From Pseudomonas chlororaphis (GTDB lineage: Bacteria; Pseudomonadota; Gammaproteobacteria; Pseudomonadales; Pseudomonadaceae), in NCBI RefSeq assembly GCF_001921865.1, contig NZ_MSCT01000020.1, forward strand, positions 703,497 through 767,496: 64,000 bases of DNA, written 5' to 3'. Both the position numbers and the translations under genes were made by a program. This document shows, piece after piece, positions 9,009-18,255 of the stretch. Position 1 is the first letter of the stretch. The number at the start of each line of letters is the position of its first letter. The notes under the pieces are model-generated. The model made no database searches. It saw nothing but the letters and a program-made list of their open reading frames with translations, and had not been told where the DNA came from.

Positions 9009-10036
9009 CACATTTTTCCTTCGGCGGCCAGGCGAGCCGGGAAACTGGCCCGGGAAATCACCGTCGGGCGCGCCGCGCGGCGCTGGAACAGGTCCTGCTC
9101 GTGCATCGCCCGCAGCGCCTGGAAGGTCGAGCTGATCTGCAGCCGGGACATGGTGTCCTCCAGCCGCTGCTGGACATCGAAGGGCAAGTTGTAGGCCCCC
9201 AGCATCACATCCATGAGCGGGGTCGGCAGGCTGCTCAGTGGAACGCTCTGCGCGGTGTATTCGGACAGTTGCAACGCCTTGACCAAGTCATAGCCATTGG
9301 CACTGCCGACCCGCTCCAGGTAGGCGATAAACATGCCCAGGTGCAAGTTGCCGGCGCCTTTGCCCATGCCGCAAATCGACGTATCGATATATTCGGCGCC
9401 GGCCTCGACAGCGGCGATGGAGTTGGAAAGTGCCAGGGAAAGATTGTTATGCGCGTGGAACCCCAGCGGCACATGCACCCTTCTGGATATCCGACTTACT
9501 AGCCGTTCGACATCATCAGGAATCATATTGCCATTAGAGTCGGCGAAATAAATAACATCGGCCCCGGCGCCTTCCGCGCGCAATGCCATGTCGGTAACGG
9601 TTCCCGGTGTTTGCGTGGTGATATGGGTAATATTGGCGCTGGCCTGGAAGTTGAACGACTTGATCAACTCGATAGTGTCCAGGCCTTGCTCTAGTTGCTC
9701 GGCGCGCAAACACACACGGATCATACCGACGCCCTGTTCGGCGAGCATTTCAAAGTCTTCGCCGGTCACATTGCGCGGGTGCACCATGACACACAAACCG
9801 AGTTGACCACGCGCCGCACGGCGCAACGATTCAATATATTCCGGGTTGACCGAACTGCTCAGCCCATGTTCTTTCTTGCGCACAAAAGAACCGTTGCAAT
9901 AACCGATTTCGGCATGGCCAACCCCAACGTCTACAAGGTGTCCGACGGCATTGGAGGCGTAGTCGGTGGTGAATTCGAAGTTGTTGCGATAACCACCATC
10001 ACGGAGCGTTACATCAATAATCTTTACGTTATTCAT
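9008..10036 (-). CDS. HMGL-like aldolase (4-hydroxy-2-oxovalerate aldolase type)
   Basis: A 342-residue DRE-TIM-family protein and first gene of the nine-gene operon. It shows DVTLRDGGYRN near the N-terminus, the H-x-H metal motif in GFHAHNN, and GMGKGAGNLHLG, as in MhpE/DmpG 4-hydroxy-2-oxoacid aldolases. Length fits MhpE, but the acetaldehyde dehydrogenase partner (MhpF/DmpF) is absent. AAGGAATTGGGATC before the ATG decides the start. The first half of the gene (about 9480-10036) is visibly richer in A and T than the second half and than the neighbours, which hints at transfer. It may make or break a C-C bond next to a 2-oxoacid. Confidence 0.8.
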   Translation of the reverse strand: MNNVKIIDVTLRDGGYRNNFEFTTDYASNAVGHLVDVGVGHAEIGYCNGSFVRKKEHGLSSSVNPEYIESLRRAARGQLGLCVMVHPRNVTGEDFEMLAEQGVGMIRVCLRAEQLEQGLDTIELIKSFNFQASANITHITTQTPGTVTDMALRAEGAGADVIYFADSNGNMIPDDVERLVSRISRRVHVPLGFHAHNNLSLALSNSIAAVEAGAEYIDTSICGMGKGAGNLHLGMFIAYLERVGSANGYDLVKALQLSEYTAQSVPLSSLPTPLMDVMLGAYNLPFDVQQRLEDTMSRLQISSTFQALRAMHEQDLFQRRAARPTVISRASFPARLAAEGKM

Positions 10037-10507
10037 GATCCCAATTCCTTCTGTGAGCTCGCTATGAAACTCTGGAAGCGCACGCAAGTACGTCCCGGGT
10101 TTCGTGAGTAGTAACGTGACCGTAATGCAGGGTTATTCCCATGCAGTTATTACAGGCATGAGTCGATGGCCGCTAAGGCCAAGAGCAGAACTTGGTAAAG
10201 GTTTTTTTCAGCATCAGCACTTCGACTGCCAGCGATCACTGTCGTTGGACAATCGAATTCGGCGCTGTTGTTTTTATTATGGTTTGAGACCGCAACCGGA
10301 GAAGCGTGTGCCGTGTCCGGGAGGGGGACTTTTGAAAACCCTGGCAATGAGCTATCAATCGTCGGAGGAGCAAGCATGTTTCTTGTTATGGAGCCGATAC
10401 TGAAATCTGCCCGCTTGTTTGTAAACTCCCCGTATTCACCCTGGGGGGTTAAAAAATTCCCCTTGTATTAATGCCAGAGTGAACTACGCCACCTGTAAGA
10501 GATCGCC
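10037..10507. other. Intergenic region upstream of the nine-gene operon
   Basis: These 471 bases contain no convincing gene on either strand. Several short open frames occur but have neither ribosome sites nor recognisable products. Base composition is markedly lower in GC than the flanking genes. The region should hold the operon promoter and the target of the neighbouring LysR regulator. The clearest signal is a dyad at 10126-10145, listed separately. Confidence 0.7.
10126..10145. promoter_or_regulatory. Candidate operator dyad (LysR-type target?)
   Basis: TGCAGGG and CCC(A)TGCA flank TTATT, an interrupted inverted repeat 90-109 bases upstream of the aldolase ATG. Spacing and position suit a LysR regulator binding site, but the assignment is inference. 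Confidence 0.35.
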
Positions 10508-11368
10508 TCAAAAGTAGTGTTCGGTGGGAAAACAACTGACCAGGAAGTCCATCAGCGAACGAATGGGCGCCTCCTTGCGCAAATCTTCGTGGACCACCAG
10601 CCAGATATCGATCATCAGGTCCGGCGCATGGAACCTGGCCTTGCCCAGGACCGGGTCCTTCTGGCCATAGAAATTGGGCAGCAACGCCACGCCGATACCG
10701 GCCCGGGCCGCCGACGCCTGGACTTCCAGGCTCCTGGCCCGCAACACCACCGGGCGCTCCGCGGCGACCTCGCGCAGCCATACCTGCTGCCGGGAATGCT
10801 CCATGCTGTCGTCGTAGATGATGTATTCGTATGCCTCGCTGGCGTGCGCCGCCAGGTACTCATGGCTGCCGTACAGGCCGAAGGACACGGTGCCGATCTT
10901 GCGCGCGACCAGGTCCATCTGGGTCGGCCGGCACAGGCGGATCATCAGGTCCGGCTCGGGGTTGCACAGGGTGCCGATGTCGTCCTGCATCAACAGGCTG
11001 ACATTGATCGACGGGTGCTCGCGGCGCAGGCGCCCCAGGTGCGGGGCGATGAACTCCGAGGTCAGCAACGGCGGCGCGCTGACCGCCAGGTCGGCGACCA
11101 TCTCGGTCTGCACCGAGAGCGCCACCTTGGAAATGGCCTTGGCGTCCTTCTGCATCCGCCCGGCGATTTCCGCGATGCGGTGGCCGAACGGGGTGATCTC
11201 GTAGTTGCGCTTGCGCCGGTCGACCAGCTTGAGGTTCAGCGACGACTCCAGCGCGGCGATCCGCCGGGCCACGGTGGCATGCTCGACGCCCAGCTCGCGC
11301 GCCGCGCTGCTCAGCGACTGGGTGCGGGCGAAGGTGACGTAATGGCGCAGGTTTTCCCAGTCGAACAT
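10508..11368 (-). CDS. LysR-family transcriptional regulator
   Basis: A LysR regulator with the N-terminal winged helix FDWENLRHYVTFARTQSLSSAARELG...ATVARRIAALE and a C-terminal ligand-binding domain (VSAPPLLTSEFIAPHL, then PEPDLMIRL). In this subgroup HATVARR replaces the usual QPAVSRQ recognition helix. Start choice is uncertain: the ATG at 11368 gives the usual family N-terminus (286 residues), while ATGs at 11437 and 11458 give longer forms, the former with a weak GAGG. It is transcribed in the same direction as, and directly upstream of, the nine-gene operon and probably controls it. Confidence 0.88.
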   Translation of the reverse strand: MFDWENLRHYVTFARTQSLSSAARELGVEHATVARRIAALESSLNLKLVDRRKRNYEITPFGHRIAEIAGRMQKDAKAISKVALSVQTEMVADLAVSAPPLLTSEFIAPHLGRLRREHPSINVSLLMQDDIGTLCNPEPDLMIRLCRPTQMDLVARKIGTVSFGLYGSHEYLAAHASEAYEYIIYDDSMEHSRQQVWLREVAAERPVVLRARSLEVQASAARAGIGVALLPNFYGQKDPVLGKARFHAPDLMIDIWLVVHEDLRKEAPIRSLMDFLVSCFPTEHYF

Positions 11369-11591
11369 GCTGCTGTCGCGCGACTCCAGCCCTGTGGGCC
11401 AGTTGCAGGACGGGTTGGACACAGTCAGGGGATTCATGAGGCCTCGATCGATTTTCAATGGAAAAACAATCCAGGCGGTCGACCCAAAGGCTTCCGTCCT
11501 GGAGATCCTTGGTTGGGAACGTCAAGCCGATGCCAGCCGCGCACGGATGAAAACCCTCCGGCTCCGTGCGGGCCGCCCTGCATCGCAGAAC

Positions 11592-12776
11592 TCAGTCTGC
11601 CGCGACGGTCGCGCCTCCCTTGCGCGGTGCCACACTGAAAAACAGGACTTTGACCACGATGACCACCAGGGCCAGCGCGGCAAACAGCAAACCACTGTAA
11701 AGAGTGCCCTGCAAGCCCAGGCGCGCCAGGAACCAACCGCCCGTTGTCGACCCGATAGTCACGCCCAGATTGATGAAGGAGATATAGATGCCGGTGGCGA
11801 ATTCCGGGGCTTCCGGCGCTTCGGAGGTCAGCCAGATCTGCGTCACGATCAGCCCGCTGGTGTGGGTCGCGCCCCAGATCACCACGATCACCAACATGGT
11901 CAGCAGCGACGGGCCGGCGAACAGGTAGAGCAAGCCATAGGCGCCCGCCAGCAGGATCGGGTGCAGGATCGTGGTCCTGACCATGTTCTGGCCGATCAGC
12001 TTGCCGGCGTACAGGTTGCCGGCCACGCCGCCGACGCCGAAGACCACCAGCAGGATGCTGATCAGTTGCGCGCTCATGCCGGCTTCCCGGGCCAGGTACT
12101 CGGCCGAATAGCTGTACACGGAAAACATCGCGGCGAAGATCAGGGTCGAGGCGGTGATGTTCAGCCACAGCGGAAACTTGCGCAGGATCGCCAACTGGTC
12201 GCCATAGGAAACCGCCTGCCTGTCGGGCGCGTCCGGCAGCCGGGCGATGATCCCCAGGCCGGCGATGCAGTTGACCGCGGCGCAGAACAGAAACGAAGCC
12301 TCGTAGGAAAACTGCGCGGCGATCAGCGTCGTCAGCGGCACCCCCAGCACCATGCCCATGCTGGTGCCGACGAACGCCTTGGCCGCGGCATTGGTCGACT
12401 GCCCCGGCGGGTACAGCGACGTGGCCGCGACGAAAGCCAGGGAGAAATACACCGGGTGGAACAGCGCCGGGATGATGCGCAGCAGCATCAGCGACTCGAA
12501 GTTCGGCGCATAGGCCGACAGCACGCTGGTGCCGGCGAACACGAACAGCGCCAGGGTCAGGACCTTCTTGCGGTTGAAGCGCGACAGCAGCAACACCATG
12601 ACCGGCCCGCACGCCGCGATGATCAGCGCGAACAGCCCCACCAGCAGGCCCGCCTGGGAGGCGCTGATGGCGAAGCGCTCGATGATCACCGGCAGAATCC
12701 CGACCACGCCGAACTCGATGGTGTAGACGCCGAACAGGCCCAGCGCCAGGAAGTAGATCGGATGGAGCATTTTCAT
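11592..12776 (-). CDS. MFS transporter (sugar-efflux/drug-efflux type)
   Basis: A 394-residue, 12-helix major facilitator protein beginning MKMLHPIYFLALGLFGVYTIEFGVVGILP, with the SRFNRKKVLTLALFVFAGTS loop between helices 2 and 3. It resembles AraJ/YdhP-type exporters. Its ATG overlaps the stop of the quinone oxidoreductase (ATGA, 12773-12776), so the two are co-translated. Export of a product or a toxic compound from the neighbouring metabolic operon is possible, but nothing in the sequence names the substrate. Confidence 0.87.
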   Translation of the reverse strand: MKMLHPIYFLALGLFGVYTIEFGVVGILPVIIERFAISASQAGLLVGLFALIIAACGPVMVLLLSRFNRKKVLTLALFVFAGTSVLSAYAPNFESLMLLRIIPALFHPVYFSLAFVAATSLYPPGQSTNAAAKAFVGTSMGMVLGVPLTTLIAAQFSYEASFLFCAAVNCIAGLGIIARLPDAPDRQAVSYGDQLAILRKFPLWLNITASTLIFAAMFSVYSYSAEYLAREAGMSAQLISILLVVFGVGGVAGNLYAGKLIGQNMVRTTILHPILLAGAYGLLYLFAGPSLLTMLVIVVIWGATHTSGLIVTQIWLTSEAPEAPEFATGIYISFINLGVTIGSTTGGWFLARLGLQGTLYSGLLFAALALVVIVVKVLFFSVAPRKGGATVAAD

Positions 12777-13774
12777 GACCCGGACTCCAGGGTGACCACC
12801 ACCTTGCCGAACTGGTCGCCGGCCTCCAGGTAGCGGTGGGCGTCGACGATCCGCTCGAAATCGAAGGTCTTGGCGATGATCGGCCGCAGGCTCCCGGCTG
12901 CAAGGCCGGCGATCACATAGGCCTTGCCGGCCTCCAGCAACTCGGGCCGCGAGGTGATTTCGTGCAGCAGGTAACCGCGCAACGCCAGGCTCTTGCTCAG
13001 CACCTTGAACAGCGGGAACGGCGATGGCTCGCTGCTCAAGGCGCCGTACACCAGGACGATGCCGCCGCTGGCCGCGGCCTCGACCAGTTGTTCCAGGAAC
13101 GGCCCGCCCACCGGGTCGAAGATCACCCGGGCCCCCTTGCCCGCGGTAATGCGCTCGACCTGCTGGTTGAAGTCCGCCTGTTCGCTGGTCAGCACATGCG
13201 CCGCGCCGGCCTCGCGCAATTGTTCGTGCTTGGCCGCGGTGCGGCTGACGGCGATCGGGATCGCGCCCAGCTGATTGGCGATCTGGATCGCCGCCAGGCC
13301 GACGCTGCTCGACGCGGCCGTGATCAGCACGAACTCGCCCGGCTGCAACGCCGCCACATGGAGCAACGCGCCCCAGGCCGTGACGTACTGCATCCACACC
13401 GCCGAGGCCTCGGCGAACGACAGGCTGGCGGGGTGCTTGACCAGCATGGCGGCCGGCAGCACCGCCAGTTCCGCGTAGGTGCCCCACTGCGCGATCGAGA
13501 TCGGCGGCACCAGGCTGACCGTGTCGCCCACCGCGAACTGCCCGGCCCTGCTGCCTACCGATTCGACGATGCCCGCTGCCTCGTAGCCCAGCCGGGAGGG
13601 AAACTGCGCCTGCTCCAGGTACTGGCCGGAACGGAACATCGATTCCGCCCGGTTCAGGCCGATCGCCTTGACCTTGACCCGTACCTCGTCGGGCCCCGGC
13701 GCAGGCACCTCGATGTCTTCGATCTTGAGTACTTCCGGGCCACCGTATTGGCTAAAGCGCACGACGCGTGTCAT
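12773..13774 (-). CDS. Quinone oxidoreductase / zinc-type alcohol dehydrogenase-like MDR protein
   Basis: A 333-residue medium-chain reductase. The GroES-like N-terminal domain (VRFSQYGGPEVLKIEDIEVP; GLNRAESMFRSGQY) lacks the catalytic-zinc cysteine and the structural-zinc four-cysteine loop, so it belongs to the zinc-free quinone oxidoreductase branch. The NAD(P) fold follows with LITAASSSVGLAAIQIAN. The C-terminus HRYLEAGDQFGKVVVTL is typical. It would reduce quinones or enones with NADPH. It precedes and is coupled to the MFS exporter. Confidence 0.87.
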   Translation of the reverse strand: MTRVVRFSQYGGPEVLKIEDIEVPAPGPDEVRVKVKAIGLNRAESMFRSGQYLEQAQFPSRLGYEAAGIVESVGSRAGQFAVGDTVSLVPPISIAQWGTYAELAVLPAAMLVKHPASLSFAEASAVWMQYVTAWGALLHVAALQPGEFVLITAASSSVGLAAIQIANQLGAIPIAVSRTAAKHEQLREAGAAHVLTSEQADFNQQVERITAGKGARVIFDPVGGPFLEQLVEAAASGGIVLVYGALSSEPSPFPLFKVLSKSLALRGYLLHEITSRPELLEAGKAYVIAGLAAGSLRPIIAKTFDFERIVDAHRYLEAGDQFGKVVVTLESGS

Positions 13775-13853
13775 TGACTGTCCCCTTGTTTCATTGAGTG
13801 CGGATGACTGTAGAGCGATTGCAAATAGGGAAAAACCGTCTGCTGTTCCGTTC

Positions 13854-16800
13854 TTAGCGGACCGTTATTTCCGCAATGGGCGGGCCGCTGGCCTCCTGGT
13901 TCGCGCGGGCCCGCCGCGTGGCGAGCAGCCGCAGCGCGACGTAGAACACCGGGGTGAACAGCAGGCCGAACAGGGTCACCCCGAGCATGCCGAAGAACAC
14001 CGCGACGCCCATGGCATGGCGCATCTCGGCGCCGGCGCCGGTGGACAGCACCAACGGCACGACGCCCATGATGAACGCGATGGAGGTCATCAGGATCGGC
14101 CGCAAACGCAGCTGGCTGGCCTGGATGGCGGCGCGGACGATGCCCTGCCCCTGCAGCTCGAGCTCGCGGGCGAACTCGACGATAAGGATGGCGTTCTTGC
14201 TCGCCAGCCCCACCAGCACCATCAGGCCGATCTGGGTGAAGATGTTGTTGTCGCCCTGGGTCAGCCAGACCCCGAGCAGCGCCGACATGATGCCCATGGG
14301 CACGATCAGCAGGATCGCCACCGGCAACAGCAGGCTTTCATACAGCGCCGCCAGCACCAGGTACACCAACAACGTGCAGATCAGCAGGATCCACAGGGTG
14401 AAGTCGCCGGAAATGATTTGCTGGTAGGTCAGCTCGGTCCACTCGAACTTGATGCCCTGGGGCAGCGTCTCGGCGGCGATCCGCTCCACCGCGGCCTGGG
14501 CCTGGCCGGAGGAATAACCCGGGGCCGGGCCGCCGTTGAGGTCGGCGGCGGTGTAGCCGTTGTAGCGCACCACCATTTCCGGCCCGTAGGTGGGGCGCAC
14601 CTCCACCAGGCTGGCCAGCGGCACCATGTTGCCGTCGGCGTTGCGCGCCTTGAGCTGGCCGATGTCGTCGGCATGGGCGCGGAACGGCGCGTCGGCCTGC
14701 ACCCGCACCTGATAGACCCGGCCCAGCAGGTTGAAGTCGTTGACGTAGAGCGAGCCCAGGTAGATCTGCAAGGTGTCGAACACATCGGTCATCGCCACGT
14801 TCGACTGCTTGGCCTTGACCCGGTCGAGGTCGACCTTCAACTGCGGCACGTCGATCTGGTAGCTGGAAAAGCTCGGCCCCAGCTCGGGCGCCTGCGCGGC
14901 TTGCTTGAGGAAAGCGCGCACCGCGGCGTCGAGCTGCTCGAAGCCCAGGGCGCCGCGGTCCTCGAACTGCAGCTTGAAGCCGCCCAAGGTCCCCAGGCCC
15001 AGCACCGGTGGCGGCGGGAACACCCCGGTGAACGCCTCCTTGATGGTCGCGAACTGCTGGTTCAGCGCCGCCGCGATGGCCCCGGCGCTCATCTGCTCGC
15101 CGTGCCGCTCGGCGAAGGGGTCGAGGATGACGAAGATGATCCCCGCGCTCGACGAGTTCATCAGGCCGTTGACCGACATCCCGGGAAACTCAAGGGTATG
15201 GGCCACGCCGGGTTGCTTGAGGGCGATCTCGTTCATCCGCTGGATGACCTGCTCGGTGCGTTCCAGCGAGGCGCCGTTGGGCAACTGCGCCAGGCCGACC
15301 AGGAATTCCTTGTCCTGGGCCGGCACGAAACCGCCGGGCAGCGAATGCCCCAGCCAGGCCGTCAGCCCCAGCAACACCGCGTACAGGCCCAGGGTCATGC
15401 TCTTGCGCTGGATCACCCGCCCCAGATTATTGCCGTAGGCCTGCTCGCCGCGCGCCGACAGCCGGTTGAAGCGCGTGAACAGCGGCCCCAGCAGCCGGTC
15501 GATGATCTGGCTCAGGCGGTCGCGCGGCTGGTCGTGGGCCTTGAGCAGCAAGGCGCAGAGCGCGGGCGACAAGGTCAGGGAGTTGAACGCCGAGATCAGC
15601 GTCGAGATGGCGATGGTCAGCGCGAACTGCTGGTAGAACTGTCCCGTCAGCCCGGGCATGAAGGCCAGCGGCACGAACACGCTGACCAGGGTCAGGGTGA
15701 TGGCGATGATCGGCTTGCTGACTTCGTCCATCGCCTTGTAGGAAGCGGCCTTGGGCGTCAGGCCCAGGGCGATGTTGCGCTCGACGTTTTCCACCACCAC
15801 GATCGCGTCGTCGACCACGATGCCGATGGCCAGCACCATGCCGAACAGCGACAGCGCGTTGATCGAAAAACCGCAGGCCAGCATCAGCGAAAGCGTGCCG
15901 ATGATCGACACCGGCATGGCCAGCAGCGGGATGATCGAGGCGCGCCAGGTCTGCAGGAACAGGATCACCACCAGCACCACTAGCAGGGTCGATTCGAGCA
16001 GGGTCTGGATCACCGCCAGGATGCTCGAGCGGACGAACTGGGTCGGGTCGAACACGATCTTGTAGTCGACCCCGGTGGGCATGTCCTGCTTGGCCTCGAG
16101 CATGATCTCGCGGGCCTTCGCCGAGATCGCCAGGGCGTTGCCGCCGGCCATCTGGAACACCCCGAACCCCACCGCCGGCTTGCCGTCGACCAGCGAGCGC
16201 AGGCCGTAGTCCGAGGCGGCCAGTTCGACCCGGGCCACATCGCGCAAAAAGGTCACCGCGCCGCCGGGCGCGCTCTTGAGGATGATGTCGCCGAATTCCT
16301 TTTCCGACTTCAGCCGCCCCTGGGTGTTGACCGAGAGTTGCTGCGCCACGTCCGTGCGCATCGGCTGGCCGCCAATGACCCCGGCGGCCACCTGGACGTT
16401 CTGCTCGCGGATCGCCGCCACCACGTCGCTGGCGCTCAGGCCGCGCTGGGCGACCTTCTGCGGGTCCAGCCAGATGCGCATCGCGTAGTCGCCGCCGCCC
16501 CAGATCCGCACCTCGCCGACGCCCGGAATGCGTTCGAGCTGGTTCTTGATATTGAGGATGCCGTAGTTGCGCAGGTAGGTGGCGTTGTACTGATCGTCAG
16601 GGGACACCAGGTGGATCGCCAGGGTCTGGGTCGAGGACGACTTCATCGTCACCACCCCCAGCCGGCGCACGTCTTCCGGCAGCCGCGGCAGCGCTTGCGA
16701 GACGCGGTTCTGCACCAGTTGCTGGGCCTTGTCCGGGTCGGTGCCGACCTTGAACGTCACGCTGAGCGTGAGGTTGCCGTCGCTGTTGGCCTGGGACTGC

Positions 16801-17039
16801 ATGTACAGCATGTCCTCGACGCCGTTGATCTGCTCCTCCAGCGGCGCCGCCACGGTCTGCGCCACCACCGCCGGGTTGGCGCCGGGGTACTGGGCGTTGA
16901 CCACGATCAGCGGCGGCACCACCTCCGGGTACTCCGAGACCGGCAGGCGGAACAGCGAGATGATCCCGGCCAGCAGGATCAGGGTCGACAGCGCGCCGGC
17001 GAAGATCGGCCGGTCGATGAAGAAACGGGAAAAGTTCAT
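13854..17039 (-). CDS. RND efflux pump inner-membrane transporter (HAE1 family, MexF-like)
   Basis: A full-length 1061-residue RND permease. The N-terminus NFSRFFIDRPIFAGALSTL, the porter-domain segments LPVSEYPEVVPP and GANPAVVAQTVAAPLE, and the proton-relay pair D-D in GIVVDDAIVVVENVERN on helix 4 are all present. The C-terminal half repeats the fold and ends after TPVFYVALRLLATRR. The sequence resembles MexF more than MexB. It pumps small hydrophobic compounds out together with its adaptor and a TolC-type channel, but no outer-membrane channel gene follows here. Its ATG overlaps the adaptor stop (ATGA). Confidence 0.93.
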   Translation of the reverse strand: MNFSRFFIDRPIFAGALSTLILLAGIISLFRLPVSEYPEVVPPLIVVNAQYPGANPAVVAQTVAAPLEEQINGVEDMLYMQSQANSDGNLTLSVTFKVGTDPDKAQQLVQNRVSQALPRLPEDVRRLGVVTMKSSSTQTLAIHLVSPDDQYNATYLRNYGILNIKNQLERIPGVGEVRIWGGGDYAMRIWLDPQKVAQRGLSASDVVAAIREQNVQVAAGVIGGQPMRTDVAQQLSVNTQGRLKSEKEFGDIILKSAPGGAVTFLRDVARVELAASDYGLRSLVDGKPAVGFGVFQMAGGNALAISAKAREIMLEAKQDMPTGVDYKIVFDPTQFVRSSILAVIQTLLESTLLVVLVVILFLQTWRASIIPLLAMPVSIIGTLSLMLACGFSINALSLFGMVLAIGIVVDDAIVVVENVERNIALGLTPKAASYKAMDEVSKPIIAITLTLVSVFVPLAFMPGLTGQFYQQFALTIAISTLISAFNSLTLSPALCALLLKAHDQPRDRLSQIIDRLLGPLFTRFNRLSARGEQAYGNNLGRVIQRKSMTLGLYAVLLGLTAWLGHSLPGGFVPAQDKEFLVGLAQLPNGASLERTEQVIQRMNEIALKQPGVAHTLEFPGMSVNGLMNSSSAGIIFVILDPFAERHGEQMSAGAIAAALNQQFATIKEAFTGVFPPPPVLGLGTLGGFKLQFEDRGALGFEQLDAAVRAFLKQAAQAPELGPSFSSYQIDVPQLKVDLDRVKAKQSNVAMTDVFDTLQIYLGSLYVNDFNLLGRVYQVRVQADAPFRAHADDIGQLKARNADGNMVPLASLVEVRPTYGPEMVVRYNGYTAADLNGGPAPGYSSGQAQAAVERIAAETLPQGIKFEWTELTYQQIISGDFTLWILLICTLLVYLVLAALYESLLLPVAILLIVPMGIMSALLGVWLTQGDNNIFTQIGLMVLVGLASKNAILIVEFARELELQGQGIVRAAIQASQLRLRPILMTSIAFIMGVVPLVLSTGAGAEMRHAMGVAVFFGMLGVTLFGLLFTPVFYVALRLLATRRARANQEASGPPIAEITVR

Positions 17040-18214
17040 GGCTGGGCGCTCGCGTCCGCGCGCTGGGCCAACAGCGGCCTGACGGTGTCACCGGGGCGCG
17101 CCCGGTGCAGGCCGTTGATCACCACCCGCTCGCCCGGTTGCAGGCCGGAATCGATGACACGCAGGTCGCCCACCAGGTTGCCGGGGCTGATCCGGCGGTA
17201 CTCCACCTGATCGTTGGCGGTCACCACCAGCACGAACTTCTTGTCCTGGTCGGTGCCGATGGCGCGGTCATCGATCAGCACGGCCTGGCGCGGCGGGCCG
17301 CCCCCCAGCTTGATCCGCGCCAGCATGCCGGGCCGCAGCTGGCCGTCGGCGTTGTCGAAACTGGCGCGCACCCGCAATGTGGCCGACTGCAGGTCGAGCT
17401 GGTTGTCCAGCGAGGCCAACTGGCCCGTGCGCGGGTAATCGCTCTCGTTGGACAGCCCGAGCAGCACCGGCACCTGCTCGGGCTTGGCGCTGCTCTGGTT
17501 GAGGTAACGCAGGAACGTCTGCTCGTCGACGTCGAACGCCGCGTAGATCGGCGACAGCGACACCAGGGTACTCAGCGGCGCGGCGTTTTCCCCGGCGCTG
17601 ACAATGTTGCCCGTCGTCACCAGGGCCCGCGACATGCGCCCGCTGACCGGCGCACTGATGCGGGTATGGGCCAGGTCCAGGCGGGCGCTGTCGAGTAGCG
17701 CCTGGGCCTGCCGGACATTGGCCTGGGCTTCGCTGGCGGCGTTCTGCTTTTCGTCCAGGTCGCGCATGGCGATGGCATTGGAATTGATCAGCCGCTGCGC
17801 CCGCCCCAGGTCGGTGGCGGTGTACTGGCTGCGCGACCTGGCCGCGGCCAGGCTCGCCTGGGCCTGCTCGACCCGGGCGGCGTAGGGCCTGGCGTCGATC
17901 TCGAACAGCAGCTCGCCTTCCTTGACGATGGCGCCGTCCTTGAAGTGCACGGCAACGATGGTCCCGGACACCAGCGGGCGGATCACCACTTTCTCGACCG
18001 CCTCCAGGCGCCCGGAATAGTTCTGCCAGTCTGTCACCGGCCGCGACAGCGCCATGGCCACGTCGACCTCGGCGGCCGGCGGCGCCGCGGCGGCCTTGGC
18101 GGTGGCCGAAGGTTCGCCGCGCAGCACGACCACCAGGCCGGCCACCACGGCGCAGGCCAGCAAGGTGCGAAACATGAAGGCGCTGCCCGAGCGCCGGGAT
18201 CGGATCGAGTGCAT
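17036..18214 (-). CDS. RND efflux periplasmic adaptor (MexE/AcrA-like)
   Basis: A 392-residue membrane fusion protein. It has an N-terminal membrane segment (FMFRTLLACAVVAGLVVVL), the first lipoyl half around YSGRLEAVEKVVIRPLVSG, a helical hairpin at about 100-160 (QASLAAARSRSQYTATDLG onward), the second lipoyl half in ARISAPVSGRMS-like sequence, and beta-barrel and membrane-proximal domains. The start at 18214 is preferred since AGGGAAG lies 8 bases upstream; 15 more codons are open upstream. No lipobox cysteine follows the hydrophobic segment, so it is probably anchored by that segment. Confidence 0.92.
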   Translation of the reverse strand: MHSIRSRRSGSAFMFRTLLACAVVAGLVVVLRGEPSATAKAAAAPPAAEVDVAMALSRPVTDWQNYSGRLEAVEKVVIRPLVSGTIVAVHFKDGAIVKEGELLFEIDARPYAARVEQAQASLAAARSRSQYTATDLGRAQRLINSNAIAMRDLDEKQNAASEAQANVRQAQALLDSARLDLAHTRISAPVSGRMSRALVTTGNIVSAGENAAPLSTLVSLSPIYAAFDVDEQTFLRYLNQSSAKPEQVPVLLGLSNESDYPRTGQLASLDNQLDLQSATLRVRASFDNADGQLRPGMLARIKLGGGPPRQAVLIDDRAIGTDQDKKFVLVVTANDQVEYRRISPGNLVGDLRVIDSGLQPGERVVINGLHRARPGDTVRPLLAQRADASAQP

Positions 18215-18255
18215 AAGACAACTTCCCTGTGATGAGGCCATCGGTTGAGGGTCGA

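Noticed and set aside
10104..10471. Short open frames in the gap between the LysR gene and the nine-gene operon
   Set aside because: None has a convincing ribosome site, codon pattern or family motif.
13668..15983. A 771-codon plus-strand open frame opposite the RND pump gene
   Set aside because: Its product is rich in His, Gln, Arg and Asp repeats without any domain, as expected for the complement of a GC-rich membrane protein gene.
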